A stretch of DNA of 64,000 bases from Pestalotiopsis fici W106-1 (GCF_000516985.1 NW_006917101.1:1219401-1283400), one strand, 5' to 3'; shown: positions 1 through 13,486, counted from the stretch's first letter. Numbers and translations: made by a program. The notes: generated from the letters alone by a model not told the origin.

Positions 1-3000
1 GTTCCTCTGCCTGTCCATTTCATCAAAGTGCAATCACTTGAGCCTTCCATGCATAAGATCTGTCCGGAGGTTTCCTAGCCACAGCTGTTAGATCCTAACC
101 GCCGGTACCCGTGGGGATTTTTCTACGTGTTCACCACGGATTTCACTGCCGTGTCTCGGTGCTTGCCGGAGTCGCCTCCCAGATGATGGCAAGTGAATGT
201 GTGCTTGCGAGCGGTGGCGATCATGGGCATCAGCCAAAGATGAAAACCGGGTGGCTCAACGTTTCTCACAAACAAGGTAGGCAAGGTAGGTAGGGTAGTC
301 CTGTGGCTCGGGAAGTTCCTTGTCCTGCCGCGAAATGTATTGATCGAGGTCGGGGGGTGCGGTGTGTAAGCAAATGCTGGTTGGACAGCGCGGGACAAAT
401 AAGGTTATGGAATGTCAGGGACTACCGGGACTTTAAGGTTATAGCCCTTTGAGGTTGATTTATACTTGCACGTACTCCAGCTTTTCCAGACAAGGGGGGA
501 GGTCTCTGCACGACGCGCACAGCGCAGCCGCGTTGCCGCTCTCTTTCTTCCCAAGCAGCTGTGCAAAAAATGCTGAGCTATACTTCCAGCCTCAAACACG
601 CGCGGCACAGCGCAACCTGGTCGTCTCATTGATGCGGAGATTATGTCTCGTACGCGGCAACAGAACGGGGGGTTTCCTATAAATAATCTACCGTGTCGCC
701 CAACCTTCAATGATCATGGGCCATTGAGCAAGCTAGAGAGAGCACCGAGAGCACCATTTGGGGATGGGGTGATTCCAGGTCCTTAGCTTCCGGACGTTTC
801 GTCACGCCTGAGCTCAGAATATTTGAGTCTACGAGAAATAATTTCACGAGCGGTGCTGCCGATCTGATATCAACACGGGCTGGAGTGCTTAATGTTTTGT
901 TCGTCAAAACGCCAGAGGATCTGGGACGCAAGCCGGTCTTGGAATAGTACAGAGCAAATGCAATTTCGTATCATAGGTCTCATGCCTCTAGTCAGTCACA
1001 TGCAATCACGATATACGATTTCGTTCTTCTCGAGAAGAAATCGTCATTGCAACATCCACTATGTTATTTGGCTTTTTATAAATGACCAAATCCGATTGAT
1101 TCAACGACAGTATGCCAATAATTTTTATGTAACAGTTTCGAATTAATCTTTGAACCCCGAATTTGCTCCTGCTACTATTTTTAATACTAGACGTCATTTT
1201 CTCCCACGAGTCAAGATTCCGGTAGAGTAGAATAAACAACACTACGCGCTTTGTTGTTAACACGAGTCAACATCTGGGGATATAGTTTTCCAAACACAGC
1301 TACCAGTCCAAGTACTAGAGCTCGTATGAACTCAATCGCAATCTAATCCTGTGTCCCATGAGTTAGTGACGGAGCACAGAATGGTTGGAATGATATATAA
1401 TGGAATGACCGCAATCAATCACAAGAGACGTTTGGGTGTACAGGAGTCGATCCAGAGGGCCTCTTTCAATTCCGGATTGTTCGGATATTGCGTACAATTT
1501 TCTCGATAACGGCAGAGAACAAACTTTTGCTTCAGGCGAGCTGAAAAATGGAAGTGCGTGAGGCTGCAAGGGCTGAACCGCCTCACATCCAGCGGTCCCT
1601 ATGGTTGGCACAATGTGTCGGACAGCAGCAAGGGGAAAGGTATTGACACAGTAGAAGTATGGTCTGCATCATCAAGCCTCGTTACCGTTGTGATCTGTTT
1701 CCCGGTCCCGGAATTTCACAACGCAGCACGGCAACTGTAGCTGACTTATTTTCAAGTCTGTTGTATTGAGTACCTGGTTGCTGCAGCTACAAAGTACTGA
1801 TGCTGTCTGTTTGGTAAACAACAGGCTTCTGAATCAACCAGCTGAAAATCATCTTGGTAATCTTTCCAACGTTTTCTTGCAATCATGCTTCAGCCGTGAG
1901 TCTGAATCATTCTCGACGGGCATCTCACAAGTATGACAATAGTATCTCAAAATCGAACGCCACTCCGGATACATGAACCCTTTGGCATTGCGTAGTGTAC
2001 TTGTCTCTGGTATGTGGACTGCTAAATATCCCAAGACAATACTGACAGACTAGAATTTCCATGCAAGTTCTTGAATCTGACACAACTACTTAATCATCTC
2101 AAATCATTCCAGATCCATGGGGGGTAAGACCTGTTGTCAACACGTGAATCGTTCTCATTCAATGGCTATTTTCAACAACTATCAAATAAAAAACGTGTTG
2201 CTCAATACCACACACAGCATGCATGAACTGGCTTCATGCCAATCCGTTTTTACGGTTACCTACCTAGCAAGGCATGATATACTCCTGTTTTCTCGCTACT
2301 GGTATCTCAAGACTGGCTCGGACGATTTCCATCCTCAAATTGTTTGTAATTTGGCAGCAGTATGTCTCCGTGCTGACGATTCTCACAAGCCCAGTCATTT
2401 GAATCAGACAATGTGCAACCGAAATATGTACGAGTACTTTACCATTGCCGTGGGCGATGATGAGTCGCTGTTCATCATGGCTGCCAGCATGATGAGGTCT
2501 GCGTGGTCCCACGTCCTTTTTGCGCCAGCTCGCATACCCGAGACCTTCCATGAACCAGATTCCATATTCGAGAGAGATCGAATAATGACTAGATGCATAA
2601 TAATTTCAAGCTTACCCAAGGAATCCTCCTCACTGCAAATACCCATCCAGTTATTACCTAGGTATATAGAAATCATGGGGAAATGTTATCGAACCTGAAG
2701 TTGGCGTGGGGTTTTCAGCTCGACGTATCGGGGATAGTGGAACTCCAACCCGGGACCTTCTTACACCGCATTAGGCATGAGAAAGGTCGCCATGGGAAGC
2801 TCGGAGCTCCAACAAAAAATTGGCCGTCAAACACGCATCGGGATGGGAGCAGCCCCTGAGATGCTGTGCGCACTAGAACCTGCCGAGGTCTGGTGTCGAT
2901 CTCCGCACCGGTCCGCATGGCATGGCTGGGCACAATACCGGCACAAGCTTGGGAGAACCTCATCCAGACTTATAGTAGGTGCTCGCTGCTGAACAATTGG

Positions 3001-3134
3001 GCTTCTGTACAGCTGTCATAATCATCTTTTTTTTGCATTGGAGAAGGAGTTGAGAAGCTTGGCAAAGTCACAATACGCTTTAACATTAGTTTATCGTGCA
3101 ATCACGCGCCTGTACGGAGATTACAACACTCAGA
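1..3134. other. Gene-free left flank
   Basis: No convincing gene. The longest ATG-initiated frame is 2117-2698 (+, 193 codons), but it matches no family I know, shows no domain, and has open frames opposite it on the minus strand. A TATAAATA-like string lies at about 679-687 with no credible gene downstream. A near-perfect inverted repeat is at 1016-1042. Clustered AGGTAGG-type motifs occur at about 274-298. Confidence 0.5.
1016..1042. repeat. Short inverted repeat (hairpin-capable)
   Basis: The arms GATTTC and GAAATC flank a core centred on CTCGAG (TTCTTCTCGAGAAGAA), with one extra base in the left arm. It is a near-perfect palindrome of about 27 bases in AT-rich, gene-free DNA. Nothing around it assigns a function. 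Confidence 0.6.
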
Positions 3135-4326
3135 ATGGCAACTCCAGATCTACCCATTGTACTCTTTCACTACGTGGGCTCGCCTTATGCGCGACGCCTT
3201 GTCTGGTATCTTGCTCTACGACAGATCCCATACACGGAATGCGTAAGTCTTGCCTGCTCCTAGTCTAGAGCTATCTTCTAAATTCACCTTCTGCTAGATG
3301 CAACCTCCAATGCTCCCAAGACCAGATTTGGCAGCCCTGGGTATTGCCTGTAGGTGTATCATGCGTCCGGGCTAGATATAAGATTGGCTGTGGTTAAAAG
3401 CCAGAATGTCATTGTTTTCTGAAATCGCTGACATATTTCTTCTTGAATCAATAGATCGGCGCATCCCCTTGATGAGCATCGGGAGGGACGTATACGCAGA
3501 CACGCGCATCATCTTGTCCAAGTTGGAGGAGCTCTACCCGACTTCGGACGCACACCCAGCCATCTCGGCCTCGACAGCCGAGGGGCGGGCCATTGAGCAG
3601 CTGATCTCGCGTGCCTGGACCGACGGGGGTATCTTCACGGCGGCGGCGGGCTCCATGCCGAGCAACGCCCCGCTTCTCAAGGACCCCAAGTTCGCATCGG
3701 ACCGGGCAGATCTGGTCGGACTACCCGACGGGGCGCCGTCGCCGTTTACGCGCGAGGCTCTCGAGGCCCGCCGCCCAGACTCCCTCAGCATGGTCCGCGA
3801 TGGCATCGAGCTGCTCGAGACCACGCTGCTGGCCGACGGGCGCGACTGGGTCCTGGGCTCTGCGGGCCCCAGCCTCGCCGATATCGAGGCCGTCTTCCCG
3901 TTCATCTGGCTTGCGGGTCTCCCCGGAGCGCTGCCCGCCGACGTAATCGGCCCTTCCCGGTACCCCAAGGTCTTTGCCTGGATCGACCGGTTCGGCAAGG
4001 TCACGGCGGCCAAGGGCGCCGCCGGGAAGCCCAAGGCAGTCACGGGCGACGAGGCGGCCAAGATCATCACCGGGTCTGGGTTTGCGGAAAGCGATGAGAC
4101 TGTGGATGAGAGCGAGGTGGTTGTCCAGGCGCAGGGCCTCAAGGCGGGCGACGATGTGCGGGTGTGGCCGTCAGACTATGGCTCTAAGCACAAGGACGCG
4201 GGGAAGCTGGTCGCCATTACCAGCAAGCAGATTGTTATTGAGACACAGGGTCCGGCTGGTAAAGTGAGGCTTCACGCTCCCCGCCATGGATTCAAGATTG
4301 CCAAGGCAGTCCAGGGCAAGTTGTGA
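3135..4326 (+). CDS. Glutathione S-transferase-like protein with extra C-terminal domain
   Basis: Exons 3135-3242, 3298-3349 and 3455-4326 give 343 residues. The N-terminus has a thioredoxin-fold GST start (IVLFHYVGSPYARRLVWYL), followed by RRIPLMSIGRDVYADTR and ILSKLEELYP, the usual GST N-terminal layout. A helical GST C-domain follows, with DWVLGSAGPSLADIEAVFPF. The last 80 or so residues carry a small beta-rich segment (GDDVRVWPSDYG to LHAPRHGFKI) found in a fungal GST subgroup. The start was chosen because it places the Ser-Pro-Tyr turn near residue 17, as in the family. Substrate is unknown; a cytosolic role in detoxification or redox conjugation is inferred. The exon 2/3 junction restores the Tyr-Arg-Arg-Ile-Pro motif, supporting the splice model. 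The third exon is clearly more GC-rich than the flanks. Confidence 0.88.
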
Positions 4327-7300
4327 TAATGCAAATATAGTGTGGCGTAGTTCTGTGTAGTAGTAGCTTACATAAAAAGGTCTATGCCAACCAAAACGGC
4401 AACCGGAGCTGAAGTTATAAGTTAGGTACCCTTTCTAGAACTCTTGCCGTGATGCACCTGAAATGTATCGGTCGATAGTCTGGCTCAGCATGCATCTTGA
4501 CCAAAGGGTGTCATGTATGTGATTGGGCTGCATTCACCGCAATATAATTTGTACCAATTACCCCGGTCTCTGTCGCGGAGGAATTATACTCCAAACAGAG
4601 CATAACGACCTCGATGTACGAGTTGGCAGACCATTTTGAAATCGTAGAGCCCTGAATGGAATGTGCGAATGTAGCACAGTACTTATGCTTGCAGCAATTC
4701 AGATCACGATATAATTGTATAAAGAGACATTGTACGGCGACCTCCATTGGCAAGGCCACACACACACACACACAAGCACACACATCCAACTTGGCTCAAC
4801 TCGCTGACTGGCAGCAGCTGGTCTCCCAAAAGAAAAAGAAAAAAGAACAAAAGAGGAAAAATGAGAAGACTCGCCCTAGAGTGACGACGCGTTCTGATTG
4901 GTAAATCCAGACATGGTATTACAAAGCTAGTGGCAGCAAATATGCGGAGTAGCTGCCGGTTTGGGGCGCTCGTGGCCGGGCTCCTTACCCGACCGTGGTT
5001 GATGGGCTGATGACGACAGTCCACCCGTCGGCGTACCAGCGAGAAGAAATTTTGTCAAGGCGCCGCAGTACCGCCAGACTCCTAGTTGGGACGCGCAGCC
5101 CTTTCGGATTGGGATGGTTTCTCTAGTGTAAACATATCTTTTTTGTGAAAAGTTAATAGACCAAATTCATCAAGAGTTGAAATGAAATCCGTGGCCGTGA
5201 TGGCCCCATTTCGTGTTTCTGGTCGCATGGCTTGCTGATGGGGGAGGTGGGAAGTGAGAAAAAAAAAGAAAAGCAGAGGCGCATCCAACTTGGACGAATC
5301 GATGCAAGTGGGAAAGCAATTTCAGCGGGGAATGAACATGCAGGCCATGCGTCATAGGCTTGTGCATAAGGTAGCCATTTTCGCGTCGCGGTGCCGTCTT
5401 GGCATATTCCCTCCCTTCCTATCGCTGAGAATCAAGTTAGAGCCACTCCAAATCAGTTTGGCCCAGACGTTCTAGTGCTGTTCCGTTTGGCATACTCATG
5501 CTGGAGTCTCAGGGGAAGTGACTTTTGCTGGAAATAGTACTCTCTGTACCCAGCGTCCATCGTGATGGATATCACAGAGCAAGGCACCGGATATGTCTCC
5601 GGCTTTGCTTCTCCGCTGCTGCTGCTGCTCTCTCTGATTTTTCCTTTTATTTTTGTGGTTCAACGCTATGCAGGGTTGTTTTTTGTTTTCTTTTTCTGTT
5701 CATTTCTTTCTTTTTCTCCTAGGTGCCTCTAGGTGCCAAGAGCAGGTACCTGCGTGCTGCTACCATCTCAGCGCAAATATTGCGAGAGCTGAAGGTATAC
5801 AGTCTTGACGCCAACCCGCGTACTGTAGGGTGACTTTGACGCGATCGAAGACAAAGAATGACGTAACTCCGTCGATATTATGCCCGGACCCCCCTTGGCG
5901 AGGAAAATTTCTGGCTCATAGGAAAAGTGTGATGTGATTGGTGTGCCGATGGGCCAGAGTCAAATCTAGAACAACTGCAATGCTGTCCAGAGGAAATGAT
6001 TATCGCCGAGCGGCCTGATGAAAAATCCTCCTCGTAGAAAATGGTGAGATTAGTAGGCAGGGTTCCACCAATTGCTGGACGTTCGCCATGACTGCTACAA
6101 TCTGTTGTTGTTCAATGTTGGTGCCTTGAGCGCCTTTGACAACGTGTGTGTGTGAGCGAGCCAGTTTTATCTGCTGGAAATAAAAATGAAAAGAAAAAAG
6201 AGCAGGTTGCATCAAGAAAACACCGTCCAAATTCAGAACTTGAGAAGCTTCAGGTTTTCCATTTAGTGCACGAGTTTCTGCACTCGAAAGTCTTTTGCCA
6301 CGCCCGATTCCACGTTGGCTCACAGAGTCACTCGAGCATAATTACCGAATCGCTACTAGTGGCAGGTTAGATCAGTGGCGCCATCCTGTATGGAGAAAAA
6401 CCAAGAAAGAAAAACAAAAGATTAATCCCCACAGGGCTCTCGCCTAACACTCTGCTGGAATGGTAGCACACGTAACGATACGTTATCGTGGGTTGCGTGG
6501 TATGAACGGGCAGGTGTGGTGTTCATTACGGATCGTGAGGATCCAGTACTGATGGGGATAGGCCATGCCTACATAGTATAGCATTTGCCAAATAGTTTGT
6601 CTGGACTCTAATAGGGTAGTGCAACTTATAATATACTACTATATTTAATGCGCCAAAGGGATCTAGCTTTGCTTGGTTGGTCGCAGCAGATGCCGTTTAC
6701 ATATCCAGCAAGCATATTGTGATGAATAGTGTAAGCAGTAGACTGAGAACACCCATTCTGTATTTCTAAGCAGCCCGCCCAGTAGGCGTCTTCCGCCCTT
6801 TGATGGATCTGATGATCTCACTGCTATGCCTAGATCTTCTGGAGACCGGAAGCATGGCACACTCGTTTCGTCCAAAGTCGAAACAACCAGTCCAACTTGA
6901 ATAAAGCGGAGGAGAAGAGCATTTGCCCCATAATCCAGTGATGCTCAAGACGAAGCGTGAGTATTTCCAAGGTCAAGTGAAGGCTTTTAGTACATGTCTA
7001 CCCCATACTTGTTCATATATTCGCAGTCCTCGGGCCGTCACTAGTCACTGCGCATCGGCGATAGTCCTATAGTGTGCCAGCCAATACGAGACGTAGGTAC
7101 TTAGGCCAAAGAGCATATCTCGATCGACTACAGCACGCATCGGAAAGACGTGCGGTAGCTGAGCACTTATGTTGGTAGGCAGAGGAGCCAAGGACACACC
7201 TAGTTTGATGCAATTAAGCCGCCGCCAGCTCGAATGAATCGCTCGTCGTCTGGGTACCTTCATAGACGACAGCCTTTGCTATAGATGATTAAAAGATATT

Positions 7301-8248
7301 TCCCCTGGATGACAAAAACATAGGGCCATCGCGGATCATTGATTAGACAAGCAGAAAAGCCTCGTCGATCTGGCATGACACCGTTGCATTTCAAAGCACA
7401 GCCTATCGGTGGGATGGAGAGAGAGAGTGTGTGTATGTTTGTGTGTGTATCAGCAATCCATCTGCCTTCCATTCGCATCCTACACCACGCCTCTGCTGCG
7501 CAAGACAAATGTTGAATGGAGAGAAATAAATAGTAGCAGCCGATAGACAAAGGGCTCCATCTGGTCACACTGTGCAGATACTCGCATCCAAACTTCGATC
7601 CCCGTAGCATCCACCATTGGCTCCAGGGGGTGGCCCCCCTAGTGGTCCGCGCTTGCTGTCTTGGGGGCAAGACGGGCCACCTTCGGCTCCAAGCATTTCG
7701 AAGTTTCGGGGGCTTTTACGTCTGCTGTGCCTGCCCTTCTGCCAGAATTCCACCCCTTATGTCACTTCTTCCCTCATGACCTCATCGTCTCTGGCACCTC
7801 ACCTTCACAACCTCTCAACCCAGGCAAACACTGGCACCACGCATCGAAGCACCCCGACGAAACGCAACCAAGCATCAGCAAAGCAGCACAGCGCAGCCCG
7901 GCCAACAACAAGCGCTTCCCATGGGACCGACCGACCTCGTCACTTTTGTTGATTGACTGATTCAACCCAAGCGCGACTCGCACTGATAACCAGTCTAAGA
8001 GACCACGCAGTGCTTTTCCTCTCTTTGTCCTTCGCCAGTTTGGCTGTGTGTAATACCCTGCCTGTCCGCCCGCTGCCAGCGCAGAGGTGGTTTGCCTTTT
8101 GACTCAGGTGCAGACTGCCTCCCAAAGTAATAAAGTACCCAACCTACATCACCAGGCGTTGTTACATCATATTTCCTTTCCACCCCCCGACACGGCACTC
8201 GACTCAAAATACAAGTCAACACCCACAGATCTCCAAAACGTCGTCATC
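4327..8248. other. 3.9 kb intergenic region upstream of the bZIP gene
   Basis: No gene recognised. It contains a CA dinucleotide tract (4756-4784), purine runs (about 4828-4865 and 5258-5276), a TGACGTAA element near 5860, and a pyrimidine-rich stretch before 8249 consistent with the bZIP gene's promoter and leader. Frames of up to about 136 codons (for example minus 7260-7670 and plus 7617-7952) look random, and the latter does not begin with ATG. Long upstream regions are common for fungal regulator genes. Confidence 0.5.
4756..4784. repeat. CA microsatellite
   Basis: About nine CA repeats, an AAG interruption, then more CA units. It lies in intergenic DNA between the GST-like and bZIP genes. 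Confidence 0.85.
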
Positions 8249-10073
8249 ATGGCACCGCCCGAGTCCAAGCCATCAGACAACCCGCCGCCAGGTAAGTTCA
8301 TTGTCGTGTCTATACACCAGCTTCTCCAGCTTCGCCCTGTACCACCTTTCTTTGTCGCATTGCATCACTCGTCGGTACTGGTCTTATCTTCATACCATTG
8401 TTGCGCGTAGTCTTGACTTGTGATATCGTCATTTCCTTGTGATCCGCGCCCAACACAATTGTCGCCTTGGCTGTTTCCTTGCGGTGGGCTTATCGTCGCT
8501 AACATTGGCATCTCTTGCGCATTAGTGACCAACGGCGACAAGAAGGTCACAGTACCCAAAGTCGAGAACCCCAGTAATGCCGAGCCAGGTCAACCTTTGG
8601 CACCTCCACCCAAGCCTGGCGAGAGCGGTGACGACTACTTCTCCAGCAAGTTAAGCCTCGAGCCCAATCCATTCGAGGAGTCCTTCAGTGGTGGAGCAGT
8701 CGTCGAAACACCAGGCGGAACAAAGTTGCCCAGCGTGGCGGCCTTAACATCACCTTCGTCCCTGTTGCCAGGGAACGGCAACACTCCGTTCAACTGGGGT
8801 GGCGGGTCTCTTAGGACCGGACCTCTCAGCCCAGCGATGCTTTCGGGGCCGGCAGCTGATTATTTTGGCGACACATCACACTCACTGCGCGGCGGATTCA
8901 CGCCGAATGAAAGCTCTCTCAGGACGGGACTGACTCCCGGCGGTAGCGGTTCCATGTTCCCTGCCGCCAGCCCCAACTCTGCAGCACTTTTCAACCAGCT
9001 GGCAAGCGGCACCGCGACCCCTGGAACACTCGACTTTCAGCGCACTGCTCTCAACGCCGCCAAGGCACGCAACGCCGTGACTCAGCCGCCAACCACTTCT
9101 CAGCCTCAAGACACAGCTTCCAACGGCGTTGCTGTGAAGACCGAGTCCAAGCCCGTCCCTGGCGCATTTGACCCCCACGATAACGACGCGGCGAATGGGC
9201 TGTTTATGTTGGCCCAGGGTGCTCAGCAAAGAAACGGGGCCGCTCCAGCAAACCAGCAATATCCCGTCGGTGGAAACCAGCCTGTGCACGCGCACCCGCA
9301 TCCGGCACCGGTTGCACCGACAAATACGTCACCTCAGATGAATGGAAACGGTTCTTCGGTGGGTGCAACATCAATACGTGGAGTAAGCGAGGCTGCTAGT
9401 GGTGCATCGGAAGAAATGGAACAAAATCGCACCACGGCCCGCGGTAAGAAGCGTGGTTCAGGTGCGGGCACGACGAATGGCCGAAGAAAGGCGGACGAAC
9501 CACCTTCAAAACAACCTGCAAATAAAAAGGCCAAGACAGCAGCGGTACCCGCTCCTCCATCACACGATGGTGAGGAAGAGCACACATCTGAAGAAGATGG
9601 TGGCGACCACGACGATGACGATGACTCGAAACCAAAGTCCAAAATGACCGACGAAGAGAAGCGCAAGAACTTCTTGGAGCGGAATCGGTATGTGCCAATA
9701 ACTATGCTAGAACCATTTTTCGTGTATAATGTTTACATGACTAACTTTGTTTACTAGTGTCGCCGCGTTGAAGTGTCGTCAGCGAAAGAAGCAGTGGCTT
9801 GCTAACCTCCAAAACAAGGTGGAGATATTTAGCAGCGAAAATGACGCTCTGACGGCCCAAATTTCGCAGTTGAGAGAGGAGGTTGTCAACCTCAAGACGC
9901 TCCTGTTGGCACACAAGGACTGTCCTGTGACACAACAACAAGGATTGCATGGTGCATTTATGCAACAAGCCATGGAGACTTACAACCCTCAAATGAATCC
10001 ATATGGAATGGCTGCTCCACCCATGGCTAGCAACCAGCCCGTAATGGCCGGACAGCCAAGACGTTACTCGTAG
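8249..10073 (+). CDS. atf1: Atf1/AtfA-type bZIP stress transcription factor
   Basis: Exons 8249-8291, 8526-9687 and 9758-10073 give 506 residues. The short first exon encodes MAPPESKPSD and the start of a Pro-rich N-terminus. PNPFEESFSG at residues 61-70 fits the Aft1 osmotic-stress region, and a Ser/Pro/Gly-rich segment with many SP and TP sites fits MAP-kinase substrates. The bZIP is split by intron 2: NFLERNR joins VAALKCRQRKKQWLANLQ, the highly conserved Atf1 basic region (about residues 396-420), followed by a leucine heptad zipper (NDALTAQISQLREEVVNLKTLL). An acidic, Lys-rich stretch precedes it. The family binds CRE-type TGACGTCA sites downstream of the Sty1/Hog1 kinase and controls oxidative and osmotic stress response, sporulation and often virulence. 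Family assignment is firm; target genes here are inference. Confidence 0.95.
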
Positions 10074-11671
10074 GACGCTGACATCGGCACACCGAGCCAA
10101 GATATCAACCCCGATGTCTGAAAAAGACGGACTTTATTATATTATTGCATATGTGTGGACCACGGAGGCAAGCCAAGATGTCGATGAGCAGTTTGCAACA
10201 TTCAACCCATCTGATTTACGGCCAGGCCGGGGAAGCGACATTTTCAATTTGCCAGGCAAGCAATTTCACAAATACTACCATGATGAGGCTGTTCTCCCGT
10301 GGTCTGTAATAACATTTCTCAATCGAACGAGGACGACTGGATGGCGTTTGGTACTTTTCAAGCACTACACGGCGCTTGAATGAAAGGCAAAGATACATTG
10401 AGCAGCATTCAGCAAGTGCGAGAGTGGCTAATGTTTCTTGCAAGTAGCAGCCTGGGCATATACTTCAAAAGGGTGTTCACGGGGTGGTGGCTACAATGGA
10501 CTTGGTTTGCGGCGTGAAAGGAGTTTGGGAAGACACGACATTGCGTCATGGTTGTCTGCATTTGCGAAATCGCGTAGCTTTTAGCTTTTAGCTTTAGTAT
10601 TGAACACGGCATGAGGACCCAGCGAAAGCAACAATGGCTGTGGCACTGCCATATTTTCCCCCAATATACGTCTTCCATGAATTAGATGAGTAATGTCTGC
10701 AAAGTGCTTTTCTGTCGTTGACAACTATCGAGTGCGATCAACCATGATGAATATCTGCCAACACAGGTGTATATCATGCCGTGTCGAAAAGAGTGAATAA
10801 CGAACGTGTCTAATGCCGGTTCTACCAAGTCTAGTGTTGATTTACATCATGGTAGTATTCTTCATTAGTACCTACTCTATGAAATCGTAAGGGCCCAGCA
10901 CGAGTAATTGAGAAATGAAACAAAAGAATGAGAGAGAACTGTGGTCAACATGTCTTGGGTGTGTTCACCAAAGACAATTGGGTCAGGTAAGGAGCAGTAC
11001 AGACACGATATAAATGTTACAGAATTGCTATGTTGTATTGGGGAATTTCTAGTGTGGTACAATATTCATTTGACCATTTCTTTCAATTAGGTGAAATTCG
11101 AAATTACAAAAAAAGAAATGCAACTTGAGGGCAGCAGAGAAGAAGCAATATTACAGTTGAAAAAGGTGAATATTATAGACATGCATGCAAGATTTGTAGA
11201 TCCCTAATGCTTGTATGAAATGACGATGCCACTTTTGGGCGCGTACCCAAGGTTTTGTGGTCCGTGCGTGTTGGAGTTGTACTTTGTTTATCCTAGGAAG
11301 CGCACCTGCCAATCGCGCCTCGTGGAACCGCAAGTGCGCCTCAAACACTCAAAGCAGCCAGCAGCCCGCCCGATTTGACGATCAGCCCTTTTGCCGCCCA
11401 TTTGCTCTGCCGAACGCACCCACTGACAGCATCAATATCGAGCGACACCCGCGCATATGGGTTTTGGACAGGCTTTGCATCTGGCCGGGTCGAGAGCATA
11501 CAATTGACGCGACCGCCGCCGCCGCCGCCGCCGCCGGGACTATCCACGCGCGTTGCCCGCTGGGGGAGCAGAGCACGAGGGGCCACGACAGAACCAACCC
11601 CCATCCCGACAACTCGAGTCGCATTATCCATCTACAGTATTTGGATTCATGTCAAATCTCATCAGCCATCC
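10074..11671. other. Intergenic region between bZIP gene and dsn1
   Basis: Holds the bZIP 3' UTR and the dsn1 promoter. An 89-codon ATG frame at 10114-10383 starts 41 bases after the bZIP stop and most likely lies in the 3' UTR. A GCC/GCCGCC tract sits at about 11510-11537, upstream of dsn1. No recognised gene. Confidence 0.5.
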
Positions 11672-13486
11672 ATGACGACTCTCGTACAGACCCGTCAGCC
11701 GCTGCAAGTACTGAGCATGAGCCATCAGCCCAAGCGCCGCCGAAGCGAGCGCATTGCCTGTGCGTACCAGCCATGTTTTTTCAGTTCCGAAGACGTTCAA
11801 ATCGCAGTTGGGGAAAGCAAACTCGACGCGCACACCCCGTCGCGCAGATCTGAGCCATGATTCGAGGGTGTTGGACTTGCTAACTCAGGGTGTACAGCAT
11901 ATGATGAAAACGACGGAGACTTTCAGTTTACCCGGGCCACGAAGAAGGCGAAAACAACAATACCAGAGCCAATTCCAGAGGACGATGTGGCACCTGCACC
12001 TGCACCAGCCCCAAGGCGGCCTGGCAGACCGCCAAAGTCCAGCAAGGCGCGTGAAACATCAGTGGAGGAGCCGCAACCAGCACCGCCAAAAAGAGCGTCG
12101 AAGAGGAGGTCGAGTCAATTAGCGGTGCCCCAAGATGAACCTCAGACAGTATCATTACCACAACAACGGGCAACGCGCCGGACCAGGCGCTCATCATCAG
12201 TAAGGCTAGAGGAACAGCAAGAGGAGAAGATAGTCGAGAAACTAAAGCCCAAGCCAAAGCCCAAAGCCAGATCTACCAACGGCACCTCGTCGAAAAGTCG
12301 CAATGATGAGATTGATATGGATGTATCTCCGCAGCTGTCCCCTCGACCTGCGATACAAACCCCTGAGCCGTTGGTTGAGAAAACGAGGGGTAAAGGCGAG
12401 GCGAAGAAAACGGCAGAGTCGAAAACAATTGCGCTGCCATTCAGCGATACGCCCGTCATGAATAGGAACAAGGAAATGCGTCGCAAGACAGGAGGACGCA
12501 GGAGTAGTTTGGGCATGCGTGGTAGGAGAGCGAGCTCACTGATCGATAATGGGCATAGCGCCATACCTCACCGCGCCGTCGACCCGGCCGACTTTTACAA
12601 GCATATCGAAGCAGAAGGACTCAGCGAGCCTCGGCGTATGAAACAACTTTTGACGTGGTGCGGTGAACGAGCATTGAGTGAAAAGCCTCCATTAGGGAGC
12701 ACAAACTCCAACGCTATACTGGGGGGTGAGTAGACACTGATTTGGCATTTGATATTTCGGCCAGTATTATCCTCTGAAAGCAGCATTTCTAACCGGTTTG
12801 ACAGCCCGAGCTATACAAGATCAATTATTAAAGGATTTTGGCTCAAAATCTGAATTCTCAGATTGGTTTTCGAGGGAAGATGTGCCGAGACCACCGGCAA
12901 TCGAGAAACCAAATCCTCGAAATACGGAGCACGAAGAAAAAATCGCCGCTTTAGAGGAAAGAGTAAAACGGTGAGTAGATACCAGCCATTATGGGAGGCG
13001 GTTCGAAAATGCTGACTGAGAGCTAGATTGAGAGCAGAAAAGAAGACATGGTTAGCACTCAAGAAAGCACCGCCCGAGTTGCCACCTCTTTTCCCTCCAA
13101 CAGAATCGTCTTCTTCCTCCGGGGAACAGCAAAAGCACCTACCAGATACATCTCTTCTCGATCAAGAAGAGGCGCAGATGCTGGCCTCGATAACTGATAC
13201 AGCATCAAGCTTTGCAAAGTTGAGGATTCGAACACAAGCACGAATACACGCGCTTCAACAATCCTTGGAATTTAAAGTCGACCACTTGGCCGATAGCGTA
13301 CACAAGGTCGAACAACGTGTCAATACAGCAGGCCGCGAAGCAGATCATGTCTTGGCGCTAAGTGCCGCGCGATTAAAAGAGCGCGAGATGGAGGAGAAGA
13401 AGAGGGCGGGAACGAAAGATATGCCAGTCATGGAGGTGCTCAGGAGTCTAGGCAGGATATTACCAGAGGGAGAAAGTGGCCCATGA
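11672..13486 (+). CDS. dsn1: Kinetochore MIS12/MIND complex subunit Dsn1 (Mis13)
   Basis: Exons 11672-11759, 11898-12725, 12805-12970 and 13027-13486 give 513 residues. The N-terminus is basic and disordered, with a KRRRSER motif. An AT-hook-like RRPGRPPKSSK follows. Then comes a serine/arginine switch (RRSS and RRAS near residues 230-243), followed by the conserved Dsn1 core: IPHRAVDPADFYKHI, RMKQLLTWCGERAL and a coiled coil (EEKIAALEERVKRLRAEKKTW). The C-terminal helices end with MEVLRSLGRILP. In yeast Dsn1 is part of the Mtw1/MIND complex that joins inner-kinetochore CENP-C/Mif2 to Ndc80, and Aurora B phosphorylates the RRxS sites. Each exon join keeps frame and family motifs. The start could instead be the downstream ATG (MSHQPKRRRSER) at 11717. 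Confidence 0.92.

Noticed and set aside
2117..2698. 193-codon plus frame in the left flank
   Set aside because: No family, no signal, and competing open frames on the other strand; not enough to call a gene.
2740..2775. tRNA B-box-like string (reverse strand GGTTGGAGTTCC)
   Set aside because: No A box, no cloverleaf arms or anticodon stem can be drawn around it.
3534..4142. 202-codon minus-strand frame
   Set aside because: Antisense to the GST-like exon in GC-rich DNA; composition-driven shadow.
10114..10383. 89-codon frame just after the bZIP stop
   Set aside because: Most likely within the 3' UTR; no features.
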